From Avedoeria sp964651245 (lineage in GTDB: Bacteria > Chloroflexota > Anaerolineae > Epilineales > Epilineaceae): a stretch of DNA of 64,000 nucleotides. The first letter of the stretch is position 1; every line of letters begins with the position of its first letter. Positions 8,986-18,229 of this stretch are shown here, piece after piece. The notes beneath the pieces were generated by a model, which was not told where the DNA came from, did not search any database, and was given only the letters and a program-made list of their open reading frames with translations. The position numbers and the translations under genes are program-made. The stretch spans positions 62,001 through 126,000 of the forward strand of contig CAZYVI010000010.1 of the NCBI GenBank assembly GCA_964651245.1. The letters are read 5' to 3'.

Positions 8986-9881
8986 CCGCCCCGCCGCCCG
9001 CGCTCGACCTCGCCGCGCTCTACGCCGACGCGGTCCGCCCGACCGTCCACCGCCTCGACCGCATCGCGCTCATCGACGCCGTCGTGGCGGCGGTGCGCGA
9101 TCGGGCCGACGTCGTGGCGGCGTGGGAGGGTGGATCGGCCGCCTGGGGCCGCGCCGACGCTTGGTCGGACGCCGACCTGCAGCTCCTGGCCGCCGACGAC
9201 GACCCGGCGACGACGCAAGCGATCTTCGCGGCGGTCGAGGCGATGCTGGCGGCCGAGGGTGGCATCACGCGCCGCTACGCCGTCCCCGAGCCGGCCTGGC
9301 ACGGCCACAGCCAGCGCTTCTACCACCTGGCCGCCGCCGGCGCGTTCGTCATGCTCGACCTCGTCGTCGTCCGGCCCGGCGTGCCGGAGCGGTTCCTGGC
9401 GCCCCAGCAGCACGGTCGCGCCCGGGTCCTGTTCGATCGCGGCGCGCCTGGTGCGCCGCACACCGCCCCGCCGCCGTTCGACGCCGCCGCCCACCGCGCC
9501 CGGCTGCAGCGGGCCCTCGACGACCACCGGGCACGGTTCGACCTCTTCCAGCCGCTCGTCGTCAAGGAGGTGGCCCGCGGGCGCTTCCTGGACGCCCTCG
9601 GCTTCTACCACGGCCTGACGCTGCGGCCGCTCGTGGCCGTGTTGGGCATCCGCCACCGCCCGCTGCGCTTCGACTTCGGCCTGCGCTACCTCCACCTCGA
9701 CCTGCCGCCGGCCGACGCCGAGCGCCTCGGCGATCTCCACGCCGTGCGCGACCTGCCCGACCTGGCCGCCAAGCATCCCGCGGCCGCCGCCTGGTTCCAC
9801 GCCGTCGCGACCGACCTCGACGTGGCGTCGATCGACCTCGACGCCGCGGCCGCCGCGGCCGCCGACGGCCGGCCGGGCTGA
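8982..9881 (+). CDS. Nucleotidyltransferase-fold protein
   Basis: 299 residues. The motif WEGGSAAWGRADAWSDADL contains the GS...DxD signature (Gly51-Ser52, Asp63, Asp65) of the nucleotidyltransferase superfamily. A helical C-terminal region follows, including KEVARGRFLDALGFYHGL. It resembles the uncharacterised aminoglycoside-adenylyltransferase-like proteins; the substrate is unknown. It overlaps the upstream membrane protein by ATGA and also has an internal -10-like box, so it may be transcribed both in the operon and separately. It is only distantly similar to the protein at 2747-3607. Confidence 0.72.
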   Translation: MTAPPPALDLAALYADAVRPTVHRLDRIALIDAVVAAVRDRADVVAAWEGGSAAWGRADAWSDADLQLLAADDDPATTQAIFAAVEAMLAAEGGITRRYAVPEPAWHGHSQRFYHLAAAGAFVMLDLVVVRPGVPERFLAPQQHGRARVLFDRGAPGAPHTAPPPFDAAAHRARLQRALDDHRARFDLFQPLVVKEVARGRFLDALGFYHGLTLRPLVAVLGIRHRPLRFDFGLRYLHLDLPPADAERLGDLHAVRDLPDLAAKHPAAAAWFHAVATDLDVASIDLDAAAAAAADGRPG

Positions 9882-9892
9882 CGCGGCCGCCG

Positions 9893-12130
9893 ATGCCCGG
9901 GTCTTCCGCCGCCGCTGGCGACCGCCCATCGGCGCCCGTTCGCATCGCGCTGGCCGCCGCCCTCGCCGCGCTCGGCCTCGCCGGCGTCGGCCTGGCCGGC
10001 TGCGGCCGGCTGGCGCGTCCGACGACGCCGGCGGCCGCGCCCGCGGCCCCGGACGCGCCGGTCGGCCGGGCGAGCGCGCCCGGCGGCGTCCCCGCCGGCG
10101 TCACCGTCGCCGTGACGGAGGGCGAGGCGGCGGTCAGCGGCCAGCTCCCGGCCGGCGCGGTCGGCCCGGTGTCGATCACGCTGCGCGCACCCGACGGGAC
10201 GTGGCGGGCCGACACGACGGCCGATGTCGCCGGCCGCAGCGGCCGATGGTCGGCCCTGCTCGTCGGGGCCGACGGCGCCGACGTGGCCCCCGACGGCGGC
10301 GACGTGCTTCGCGTGGCCGACCGCGACGGCGCCTACGAGCTGGCGGTGCCCCCGCTGGCGGTGCGGTTCGGCCGCGGCAGCGATGTCGTCACCGGCACCA
10401 CGACGCCCGGCGCCCGCGTCGACGTCGAGCGGACCGGCGCGCGGCCAGGCACCGGCGACGCCGGGCTGCCGCCGGAGCAGGCCGCCTATGCCGGCGCCAC
10501 CGCCCGCCCGCCCAGCGACGCCGTCGCCACCGCGCCGCCGCGCGCCGCGGCGGGCGTCGCCGCTGCCGACGGCGCGTTCACCGTCCGGCTCGGCGCCGAC
10601 GTGGCCCTGCGCGGCGACGACGAGGTCCGGGTGGTCGTGACCCACGGCGGCATCCGGCGCGTGGCGCGGCGGCGGGTGCCGTTCCTGCGCGTCGCCGTCC
10701 ATCCCGGCGAGGTCACGGTGTTCCTGCGGCCGAGCGCCCGCGTCACCGTGACGCTGCGCGGGCCGGGCGGCCGCGAGGCGACCGGCTACGGCCGGACCGA
10801 CCGCGACGGCCGGGCGACGGTCTGGCTGCACGACGCCGCCTTCCGCCGCCTGGCGCCGCGGCCTGGCGACGACGTGCGCGCCAGCGACGGCGAGACCGCG
10901 CTGGCGCTGCGCCTGCCGCCGTTCGAGGCCGGCCACGACCTGGCCGCCAACGCCCTCCACGGGACCGGCACGGCCGGCGACCCCGTCGACATCACGCTCT
11001 GGAACCCGTGGTACCCCGGCGAGCTCGACGAGCCGCGGGCCGTCGTCGGCGCCGACGGCCGCTGGCGGGCGACGGCGGCGGTGGCGCTCCATCCGGCCAG
11101 CCACTACTACGTCACCGAGCACCTGCCGGGCGGCGACCGGCTGTTCCGGTGCTACCAGGTCCCGATGCTCCACGTCGAGCCCGGCAGCGCCGTCGTCGGC
11201 GTGCAGGCGCTCTACTTCGCCGACGCCCGGCTGTCGCTCGAGCGCGACGGCCGGGTCGTGGCCACCGGGCGGCCGACGGCGCCGTGGGTCGAGGTCGGCC
11301 CGATCGTGCTGCGCGATGCGACGGGCGCCGCCGTCGCCGCCCGCCCGGGCGACGTCGTCCGCGCCACGCTCGACGGCGTCGAGGCCGCGGCCGAGGTCGA
11401 CGTGCTGACGGCGGCGGTCGAGGCTGCGGCGGGCGCCATCGTCGGCACGGCGCCGCCGGGCGCGGCGCTGACGCTGGTCCGCACCTCGCCGCTGGCGACG
11501 ACGACGGCCGACGATGCCGGCCGCTACTGGTTCCCGCCGAGCGAGGACGCCGCGCTGCAGGGCGTCCTGCCGCGGCCCGGCGTAGAGCTGGCGGTCGTCG
11601 AGCGGCTGCCGAGCGGGCACTTCCGACGCGCCCGGCTGATCGGCCCGACGATCGAGGCCGGCGTCGGCACCCGGACGGTGGCCGGCGTGGCCGCCGCCGG
11701 CGCCACGGTCGTCGTCCGGCGCGGCGCCGACGAGGCGATGGCCGTCGCCGGCGCCGACGACCGCTACACCGTCACGCTGCCGGCGGCCACGGCCGTCGTG
11801 ACCGGCGGCGACGTCGTGACGCTGGCAGTGGGGGCGTGGTCGACGACGCTGGCCGTGGCGTCGCTGACGGCGCAGTTCGACGCGCGCACCGGCCGGCTGT
11901 TCGGCCATGCCGCCGGCGACAGCGTGGCCGTCCAGGTCTGGGCCGGCGCGGCCGACGCGCCGGAGCGCTGGTTCGTCGCCGCCGACCCCGACGACGGCGC
12001 CTGGGCGGTCGACCTGACCCGGCCCGGCCCGGGCGCCGCACCCATCGACCCGTCCGCGGTGCGGCGGATCGAAGCCGCGGTGCGCGACGGTGGGCACGCC
12101 GTCCGCTGGAGCTGGCCGGGCGGCGGCTAG
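9893..12130 (+). CDS. Lipoprotein made of tandem beta-sandwich repeats
   Basis: 745 residues with a lipoprotein signal (hydrophobic run then LAGC, acylated Cys at about 37). The rest is a chain of Ig-like modules of about 80 residues. Recurrent pieces are V.G..PAGA, ADDAGRYW or ADGAFTV, and PGDDVR or PGDVVR followed by a short strand. The same alternating module pair builds the 1049-residue secreted protein at 27332-30481, so the two are paralogous in architecture. The ATG lies 12 bases after the previous stop with no clear ribosome site, suggesting read-through from the operon. Surface anchoring and ligand binding are inferred; no catalytic motif is visible. Confidence 0.7.
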   Translation: MPGSSAAAGDRPSAPVRIALAAALAALGLAGVGLAGCGRLARPTTPAAAPAAPDAPVGRASAPGGVPAGVTVAVTEGEAAVSGQLPAGAVGPVSITLRAPDGTWRADTTADVAGRSGRWSALLVGADGADVAPDGGDVLRVADRDGAYELAVPPLAVRFGRGSDVVTGTTTPGARVDVERTGARPGTGDAGLPPEQAAYAGATARPPSDAVATAPPRAAAGVAAADGAFTVRLGADVALRGDDEVRVVVTHGGIRRVARRRVPFLRVAVHPGEVTVFLRPSARVTVTLRGPGGREATGYGRTDRDGRATVWLHDAAFRRLAPRPGDDVRASDGETALALRLPPFEAGHDLAANALHGTGTAGDPVDITLWNPWYPGELDEPRAVVGADGRWRATAAVALHPASHYYVTEHLPGGDRLFRCYQVPMLHVEPGSAVVGVQALYFADARLSLERDGRVVATGRPTAPWVEVGPIVLRDATGAAVAARPGDVVRATLDGVEAAAEVDVLTAAVEAAAGAIVGTAPPGAALTLVRTSPLATTTADDAGRYWFPPSEDAALQGVLPRPGVELAVVERLPSGHFRRARLIGPTIEAGVGTRTVAGVAAAGATVVVRRGADEAMAVAGADDRYTVTLPAATAVVTGGDVVTLAVGAWSTTLAVASLTAQFDARTGRLFGHAAGDSVAVQVWAGAADAPERWFVAADPDDGAWAVDLTRPGPGAAPIDPSAVRRIEAAVRDGGHAVRWSWPGGG

Positions 12131-12135
12131 CCCCG

Positions 12136-12153
12136 CCGCGGGCCTCTCCGCGG
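12136..12153 (+). terminator. CCGCGG hairpin downstream of the repeat lipoprotein
   Basis: Two CCGCGG copies form a 6-bp stem around a 6-base loop, 6 bases after the stop codon. No T-tract follows, so intrinsic termination is possible but weak. Confidence 0.3.
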
Positions 12154-12295
12154 CCGCCCGGCGTCGGCCCGGCGCGAGCGGCCGCACCGGTGTGCGTCGT
12201 CGGGCCGATCGGCGGGGTGGCGGCGACGGCGTCGACGGGCCGCCGCCGTGCCGGCATCGCTCCGCGCCCGCCGCGCGCCACCGGCTTCGCGGTGG

Positions 12296-12301
12296 CATAA
12301 T
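12296..12301 (+). promoter_or_regulatory. -10-like CATAAT before the HerA-type ATPase
   Basis: CATAAT would start transcription near 12308 and leave a leader of about 49 bases carrying the strong AGGAGG ribosome site. No convincing -35 is seen. Confidence 0.35.
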
Positions 12302-12356
12302 CGCCCCGCCCGCCGGCGACGGCCGCGGCCGTCCCAACGCCCGCCAGGAGGTCGCC

Positions 12357-14753
12357 ATGCCCGCGCCCGCCGACTTCGAGAAGCTCGGCACGTTCTACCT
12401 CGGCCGCGGCTACGACCTGACGGCCAAGCAGTCCACCGACGCGCTGCTGCTCTACGACGCCAACGACCTCACCACGCACGCCCTGTGCATCGGCATGACG
12501 GGCAGCGGCAAGACCGGGCTGTGCATCTCGCTCATCGAGGAGGCGCTGCTCGACGGCGTCCCGGCGCTCATCATCGACCCCAAGGGCGACCTGACGAACC
12601 TGCTGCTCACGTTCCCGGAGCTGCGGCCGGCCGACTTCGAACCGTGGGTCAACCCCGACGACGCCGCCAAGGCGGGGGTGGGGGTGGCCGAGTACGCCGC
12701 CCAGCAGGCGACCCTCTGGCGCGACGGGCTGGCCGCCTGGGGCCAGGACGGGGCGCGGATCGCCCAGCTGCGCCGCACCGCCGACCTGGCGATCTACACC
12801 CCGGGGTCGAGCGCCGGCATCCCGATCTCGATCCTCAAGAGCTTCGCCGCGCCGACGACGGCCATCGTCGCCGACGCCGACCTGCTGCGGGAGCGGATCA
12901 CCACCACGGCCACCAGCCTGCTGTCGCTGCTGGGCATCGACGCCGACCCGCTGCGCAGCCGTGAGCACATCCTCATCGCCCGGATCTTCGACGACGCCTG
13001 GCGCGGCGGGCGCGACGTCGGCCTGGCCGAGCTCATCGGGCTCATCCAGAAGCCGCCGTTCGCCGCCGTCGGCGCGCTGGCCACCGACGCCTTCTACCCG
13101 CCCGACGACCGCCACGAGCTGGCCATGCGCCTCAACAACCTGCTGGCGGCGCCCGGCTTCGACGTCTGGCTGTCGGGCGAGGCGCTCGACATCGACCGGC
13201 TGCTGCACGACCCGGCCGGCCGGCCGCGGGCGGCGATCCTGACGATCAGCCACCTCTCCGACGCCGAGCGCATGTTCTTCGTCTCGCTGCTGCTGGGCGA
13301 GGTCCTGGGCTGGGTGCGGACCCAGAGCGGTACGACGTCGCTGCGGGCGATCCTCTACATGGACGAGATCTTCGGCTTCTTCCCGCCCACCGCCAACCCA
13401 CCCAGCAAGACGCCGCTCTTGGCGCTGCTCAAGCAGGCGCGCGCCTTCGGCCTCGGCGTCGTGCTGGCGACCCAGAACCCGGTCGACCTCGACTACAAGG
13501 GCCTGTCGAACATCGGCACCTGGCTCATCGGCCGCCTCCAGACCGACCGCGACAAGCAGCGCATCCTCGACGGCTTGGAGGGCGCCGCGGCTGGGGCGGG
13601 GCGGTTCGACCGCGCCGAGATGGAGGAGACGCTGGCCGGCCTCGGCAAGCGCGTGTTCTTGATGAACAACGTCCACGACAGCGCGCCGGTGGTGTTCACG
13701 ACCCGCTGGGCGCTGAGCTACCTGCGCGGGCCGCTGGCGCGCGACCAGATCAAGCGCCTCATGGCCGGCCGCGGCCCCGACGCCCCGGTCGCCCCGCCCG
13801 CCGCCGCGGCCGGCCCGGCCGGCGCCGTGCCGTTCGCCGCGGCCCCCGCCGCGGCCGTCGCGCCCGCCGCGGCGCCCGAGGCGCTGGCGCCCGTCCTGCC
13901 GCCCGACGTCCGGCAGCTGTTCGTGCCGCCGCGCGGCCCGGTGCCGGCGCGGCCGACGTATCGGCCCTTCGCGCTGGGCATCGCCACCGTCCGCATCGCC
14001 GACCGCAAGACCGGGGTCGACGAGACGCGCGAGCACGTCCTTTTGGCGCCGATCACCGACGGCGCCCTCGACGTCGACTGGTCGCAGGCGCTGGCGACGG
14101 ACCTCCGGCTCGACGAGATGGAGTCGGCGCCGCGGCCGGGCGCCCTGTTTGCGCCGCTGCCGGCGGCGGCGGTCCTGCCGAAGAGCTACACCGCTTGGGG
14201 CAAGGCGCTGGCCGAGTGGCTCTACGCCAACGGCGCGGTCGAGGTGCTGCACTGCCCCGACCTCGACGCGTTCAGCCGGCCCGGCGAGGACGAGCGGGCG
14301 TTCCGGATCCGGCTGGGCGAGGCGGCGCGCGAGGCCCGCGACCGACAGACCGAGGCGCTCAAGGCCAAGTACGCCCCCAAGATGCGCCTGCTCGAGGAGC
14401 GGCTGCGCAAGGCCGAGCAGCGCGTCGACAAAGAAAAGACCGAGAGCAGCACCGGCATCGCCGGCACGATCCTGGGCGCGGTGCTCGGCCGGCGGACGAT
14501 GCTCGGCATGGCCAAGGAGGCCGCCCGCGGCGTGTCGCGCACGCTGCGCGAGCGCGAGGAGGTCGGTCGAGCCGAGGAGGACGTGGCGGCCGTCGAGGCC
14601 CAGATCGAGGACCTGGACCGCGCCTTCCAGGACGACGTCGCCGCCCTCGCCGCCCGCGTCGACGCAGCCGCGGTCGCGATCGAGACGATCCGTCTGCGGC
14701 CGAGCAAGGCGAACGTCGCGGTGCGCCTGTGCGCCCTGGCCTGGGCGGTGTAG
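12357..14753 (+). CDS. HerA/DUF853-type ATP-binding protein
   Basis: 798 residues. Walker A GMTGSGKT starts at Gly46 and Walker B ILYMDE has Asp336-Glu337, followed by the sensor-like stretch LATQNPVDLDYKGLSN. This is the HerA/FtsK-fold ATPase arrangement (DUF87/DUF853), with the first strand lying after the N-terminal FYLGRGYD. The last 200 residues are charged and heptad-rich, predicted coiled coil (KAKYAPKMRLLEERLRKAEQ), and likely mediate assembly. AGGAGG lies 5 bases before the ATG. HerA relatives pump DNA or act in phage defence with nuclease partners, but no nuclease gene is adjacent, so the role is uncertain. Confidence 0.85.
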   Translation: MPAPADFEKLGTFYLGRGYDLTAKQSTDALLLYDANDLTTHALCIGMTGSGKTGLCISLIEEALLDGVPALIIDPKGDLTNLLLTFPELRPADFEPWVNPDDAAKAGVGVAEYAAQQATLWRDGLAAWGQDGARIAQLRRTADLAIYTPGSSAGIPISILKSFAAPTTAIVADADLLRERITTTATSLLSLLGIDADPLRSREHILIARIFDDAWRGGRDVGLAELIGLIQKPPFAAVGALATDAFYPPDDRHELAMRLNNLLAAPGFDVWLSGEALDIDRLLHDPAGRPRAAILTISHLSDAERMFFVSLLLGEVLGWVRTQSGTTSLRAILYMDEIFGFFPPTANPPSKTPLLALLKQARAFGLGVVLATQNPVDLDYKGLSNIGTWLIGRLQTDRDKQRILDGLEGAAAGAGRFDRAEMEETLAGLGKRVFLMNNVHDSAPVVFTTRWALSYLRGPLARDQIKRLMAGRGPDAPVAPPAAAAGPAGAVPFAAAPAAAVAPAAAPEALAPVLPPDVRQLFVPPRGPVPARPTYRPFALGIATVRIADRKTGVDETREHVLLAPITDGALDVDWSQALATDLRLDEMESAPRPGALFAPLPAAAVLPKSYTAWGKALAEWLYANGAVEVLHCPDLDAFSRPGEDERAFRIRLGEAAREARDRQTEALKAKYAPKMRLLEERLRKAEQRVDKEKTESSTGIAGTILGAVLGRRTMLGMAKEAARGVSRTLREREEVGRAEEDVAAVEAQIEDLDRAFQDDVAALAARVDAAAVAIETIRLRPSKANVAVRLCALAWAV

Positions 14754-14778
14754 GGCGGGCCGGCGCGGTCCCGACGGC

Positions 14779-15951
14779 GTGGGACGCGCGGCGCGCGGCG
14801 GCGGCGTGGGCGCCGGGCCTGCGACCTGGCTCTACGGCCTCGGCACCGCCACGCCGCCCCACAGCGCGGCGCAGGCCGACGTCGGCGCGTTCATGGCCCG
14901 TGTCGTCGCCGCGGCGGCGGAGCGGGCGGCGCCGGGCGGCCGGCCGCCGCGCGGCGCCCGGCTGATCCGGCGCCTCTACGCCGAGAGCGGCATCGCCCGC
15001 CGCCACAGCGTCCTGGTCGACTACGCCCGCGACGACCCGGCGGCGTTCGCGTTCTTCCCGCCCAACTGGGCCCTCGACCCGTTCCCGACCACGGCGGCGC
15101 GGATGGCCCGCTACCGCGAGGCCAGCGTGGACCTCGGCGCCGCGGCGGCCGCAGCGGCCCTGGCCGACGCCGGCGTCGCGCCGGCCGAGGTGACGCACCT
15201 CGTCGTCACCACCTGCACCGGCTTCTTCGCGCCCGGTCCCGACATCGAGCTGCAGCGGCGGCTCGGCCTGTCGCCAGGGGTGGCGCGGACCGTCATCGGC
15301 TTCATGGGCTGCAACGCCGGCTTCAACGCGCTGCGGACGGCCGACGACATCGTCCGCGGCCGGCCCGAGGCGGTGGTGCTGCAGCTCTGCGTCGAGCTCT
15401 GCAGCCTTCACTTCCAGCGCGACGACGCCGCCGAGACGCTCATCGCCAACTGCCTGTTCGCCGACGGCGCCTCGGCCGCCGTCTGGGCCGGCCCCGGCCG
15501 GGGCGGCGGGCGGGCGCGGGTGGTCGCCACGCGCAGCGCCGTCGACGCCGACAGCGGCGACCAGATGGGCTGGCGCATCGGCGACCACGGCTTCGTGATG
15601 ACCCTTTCCGACCGCGTCCCCGACACCCTGGCGCGGGCCATCGGGCCGTTCGTGGCCGGGCTGCGCGCCGCCGGCGGGCGGGTCGCGGGCGCCGCGGCGG
15701 GCTGGGCGGTCCACCCTGGCGGTCGCCGGATCGTCGAGGGTATCGGCCGCGCGCTGGGGTTGGGTGAAGGCGACCTGGTGTCGGCGTACGACGTGCTGCG
15801 CGATTTCGGCAACATGTCGAGCGCCACGATCCTGTTCGTCCTCGAGCGCGAGCTGGCGCGGCTCGGCCCGGAGGCGGCCGGCGACGTCGTCGCGCTGGGC
15901 TTCGGGCCGGGGCTGAGCCTCGAGGGCGCGCTGCTGCGGGTCGGGCCGTGA
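14779..15951 (+). CDS. Type III polyketide synthase (chalcone/stilbene synthase family)
   Basis: About 390 residues with the complete catalytic triad of the family. Cys178 is in GFMGCNAGFNAL, His312 in VHPGG and Asn345 in DFGNMSSATILFVL. These enzymes condense malonyl-CoA onto a starter acyl-CoA, in bacteria often a long fatty acyl chain, giving alkylresorcinols or alkylpyrones. No ATG fits; GTG at 14779 is preferred, with GTG at 14806 possible. The stop overlaps the methyltransferase start as GTGA, and that gene in turn overlaps the flavoprotein, so the three form one biosynthetic unit similar in gene order to Streptomyces srsABC (synthase, methyltransferase, flavoprotein). Confidence 0.9.
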   Translation: MGRAARGGGVGAGPATWLYGLGTATPPHSAAQADVGAFMARVVAAAAERAAPGGRPPRGARLIRRLYAESGIARRHSVLVDYARDDPAAFAFFPPNWALDPFPTTAARMARYREASVDLGAAAAAAALADAGVAPAEVTHLVVTTCTGFFAPGPDIELQRRLGLSPGVARTVIGFMGCNAGFNALRTADDIVRGRPEAVVLQLCVELCSLHFQRDDAAETLIANCLFADGASAAVWAGPGRGGGRARVVATRSAVDADSGDQMGWRIGDHGFVMTLSDRVPDTLARAIGPFVAGLRAAGGRVAGAAAGWAVHPGGRRIVEGIGRALGLGEGDLVSAYDVLRDFGNMSSATILFVLERELARLGPEAAGDVVALGFGPGLSLEGALLRVGP

Positions 15952-16763
15952 CGCGGCGGGCGCGGCGCCGCCGCGACGACGGCTGGCGCGCCCGGAGCAC
16001 CGCGCCGGAGCGGATGGACGACCCGACGCTGGACGGCGCCGAGCTCGACCGCACGCTGCGGCAGCTGGCGTGGCTCAACCGCCTCCTGGGCGGCTACGCG
16101 CCGAGCGTCGACGGCGTGCGCACGGTGCTGGCGGCGGCGCCCGGGGGACCGCCGCGGCGCGCCACGCTGCTCGACGTCGGCACCGGCGGCGCCGACACGG
16201 CCCGGCGGCTGGTGCGCGCCTGCGCCCGCCGCGGCATCGCCCTCGAGGTGACGGCGATCGACCACGCGGCGGCCACGGTCGCCTTCGCCCAGGCGCGCTG
16301 CCGCGACGAGCCGCGGATCCGCGTCGCGCTGGCCGACCTGTTCGCCCTCGACCCGGCCGCCGGGCGGTTCGACGTCGTCCACGCCGCGCTCGTGGTGCAC
16401 CACTTTCACGGCGACGAGGCCGTCCGGGCGCTGGCGCACATGTACGCCCTGGCCGAGCGCGGCGTCGTCGTCAACGACCTCCACCGCCACCGCTTGGCCT
16501 ACCTGGGCATCCGGCTGGCGACGACGCTGCTGTTCCGCGACCCGATGATCCGCCACGACGGGCCGGTGAGCGTCCGGCGCGGCTTCACCGCCGCCGAGCT
16601 GCGCGCCCTGGCCGCCCGGGCCGGCTGGCCGGCCGCCACGACGCGGCTGCGGTGGCGGCCGCTGTTCCGGTGGCAGCTCGTCGTCCGCCGGCCCGACGCG
16701 CCGCCGCGGCCGACCGGCCCGGTGCCGCCGTCGCCGCCCCGCGCCGCGCCGCCGGCCCGGTGA
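15948..16763 (+). CDS. SAM-dependent methyltransferase of the polyketide cluster
   Basis: 271 residues. The class I SAM-binding motif LLDVGTGGADTARRL is at about residues 75-90, and AALVVHHFHGDEAVRALAHM is the usual motif after strand 4. The enzyme probably methylates a ring hydroxyl or carbon of the product made by the preceding type III synthase. The GTG start at 15948 overlaps that gene's stop; an internal ATG at 16014 would remove a basic, low-complexity N-terminus and is an alternative. A proline-rich tail follows the domain. The role in the pathway is inferred from gene order. Confidence 0.82.
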   Translation: MTRRARRRRDDGWRARSTAPERMDDPTLDGAELDRTLRQLAWLNRLLGGYAPSVDGVRTVLAAAPGGPPRRATLLDVGTGGADTARRLVRACARRGIALEVTAIDHAAATVAFAQARCRDEPRIRVALADLFALDPAAGRFDVVHAALVVHHFHGDEAVRALAHMYALAERGVVVNDLHRHRLAYLGIRLATTLLFRDPMIRHDGPVSVRRGFTAAELRALAARAGWPAATTRLRWRPLFRWQLVVRRPDAPPRPTGPVPPSPPRAAPPAR

Positions 16764-18061
16764 GGGCGGCGCCCCCCCGCGACGCGCTCGACGCGCCGGC
16801 GCGGGCCGACGTCTGCGTCGTCGGCGCCGGGCCGGCCGGCTCGGCCCTGGCGGCGCGGTTGGCCGACCGCGGGCTGGCGGTGGTGCTCGTCGAACGGGAT
16901 GCGTTCCCGCGCGACAAGCTCTGCGGCGAGTTCCTGAGCCCCGAGGCCGTGGCGCGGCTGGACGATCTGGGCTGCCGCGCGGCGCTGGCGGCGCTGCGGC
17001 CGCCTCCCGTCACGTCCGCCCGCATCACGCTGCCGTCGGGCTTCGCGCTCGACGCGCCGCTGCCCGGCGTCGGCTGGGGCCTGAGCCGCCTGGCGCTCGA
17101 CGCCGCGCTGGCGGCGCACGCCCGGCGCCGCGGCGTGGTGCTGCTCGAGGGGGTCACCGCCGCCGCCGTCCGGCCCGCCGCCGCCGGGCTCGACGTCGTC
17201 GTCGCGCCGACCGGGGCGGGCGCGGCGGCGCCCGAGCGGCGGGCGATCCGCGCCGGCCTCGTCGTCGGCGCCTACGGCCGCTGGAACCGGCTCGACCGGG
17301 CCGCGCGCCGCGCCGGGCCGCCGCCGGCGGCGGGCTTCGTCGGGCTCAAGCGGCACTTCGGGCTGGCCGCCGGCGCCGCCGGCGCCGCGACGGCCGCCGC
17401 CCTCGACGGCCGCGTCGAGCTCCACGCGTTCGACGGCGGCTACTGCGGCCTGACCCGGATCGAGGGTGGCGCGGTCAACGCCTGCCTGCTCGTCGCCCGG
17501 CGCGTCGTCGGCCGGGCCGCCGGGGCGGGCGGCGGCCCGCTCGGCGACGGCGGCGGGCCACGCGGGGCGGGCGGTGACGGCCTCGCCGGCGCAGCGCGGT
17601 GGGACGCCGTCGTCGGTGCGGCGGGACGGGCCAACCCGGCGCTGGGCGCGCGGCTGGCCGGACTGGTCGCCGCGCCGGACAGCGCCGTCCACGCCGTCTC
17701 GCCGGTGCCGTTCGACACCGGCGACCGCGGCGGATCCGACTGCCTGTTCGTCGGCGACGCCGCCGGCATGATCCCGCCGCTGGCTGGCGACGGGCAGGCG
17801 ATGGCGCTCGAGGGCGCGCTGCTCTTGGCCGAGCAGCTGGCCGGCGCCCTAGCGCCGGGGGCGTGGCTCGACGCGGCGGCGCGCGCGCGGCTGGCGGCGG
17901 CGTGGGACGGCGCGTGGCGGCGGGCGTTCGGGCGGCGGATGCGGCTGGCGCGGGCGCTGCAGCCACTGCTGCTGTCGCCGCGGCGGGCCGAGCCGGCGGC
18001 GCGTGTCGTCGCCGCCGTGCCGGGCGCCGCGGCGTGGCTGGCGCGCGCGACGCGCGGCTGA
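16760..18061 (+). CDS. FAD-dependent oxidoreductase of the geranylgeranyl reductase type
   Basis: 433 residues. The N-terminal dinucleotide motif VCVVGAGPAGSALAARLADRG binds FAD; RDKLCGEFLSPEA and the second FAD motif CLFVGDAAGMIPPLAGDGQA are typical of the geranylgeranyl-reductase/aromatic-hydroxylase branch. In a type III polyketide cluster it would hydroxylate the aromatic ring or oxidise it to a quinone. The GTG start overlaps the methyltransferase stop (GTGA). A Gly-rich insertion near residues 250-272 looks like a surface loop. Hydroxylation versus reduction cannot be decided from sequence. Confidence 0.83.
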   Translation: MRAAPPRDALDAPARADVCVVGAGPAGSALAARLADRGLAVVLVERDAFPRDKLCGEFLSPEAVARLDDLGCRAALAALRPPPVTSARITLPSGFALDAPLPGVGWGLSRLALDAALAAHARRRGVVLLEGVTAAAVRPAAAGLDVVVAPTGAGAAAPERRAIRAGLVVGAYGRWNRLDRAARRAGPPPAAGFVGLKRHFGLAAGAAGAATAAALDGRVELHAFDGGYCGLTRIEGGAVNACLLVARRVVGRAAGAGGGPLGDGGGPRGAGGDGLAGAARWDAVVGAAGRANPALGARLAGLVAAPDSAVHAVSPVPFDTGDRGGSDCLFVGDAAGMIPPLAGDGQAMALEGALLLAEQLAGALAPGAWLDAAARARLAAAWDGAWRRAFGRRMRLARALQPLLLSPRRAEPAARVVAAVPGAAAWLARATRG

Positions 18062-18065
18062 AGCG

Positions 18066-18142
18066 TTGGTCAGCGATTGGTAAGCGTCCGGTAAGAAATC
18101 GCGCCGCGCCCGTAACCCCGCCGCGCTCGGCGGCGTCTTACC
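18066..18142 (+). promoter_or_regulatory. Repeat motifs upstream of the heme-copper operon
   Basis: TTGGTCAGCG (18066-18075) and TTGGTAAGCG (18077-18086) form a direct repeat with 11-base spacing. GGTAAG at 18090-18095 is mirrored by CTTACC at 18137-18142. Such an array about 90-165 bases before the first small gene could bind a regulator. No matching known operator is recognised. Confidence 0.3.
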
Positions 18143-18229
18143 GTGTGACGACGCCGGAAGGCGCTCGCGCGACGTTCGATTCGACCCTTGGACCCATTGG
18201 GCTCACCCATTCGCCGTTGGAGGTTGGAG

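Noticed and set aside
14206..14210. Restriction or phage-defence module around the HerA ATPase
   Set aside because: No nuclease, SIR2 or DUF4297-type partner gene lies next to it; the next genes are a polyketide cluster.
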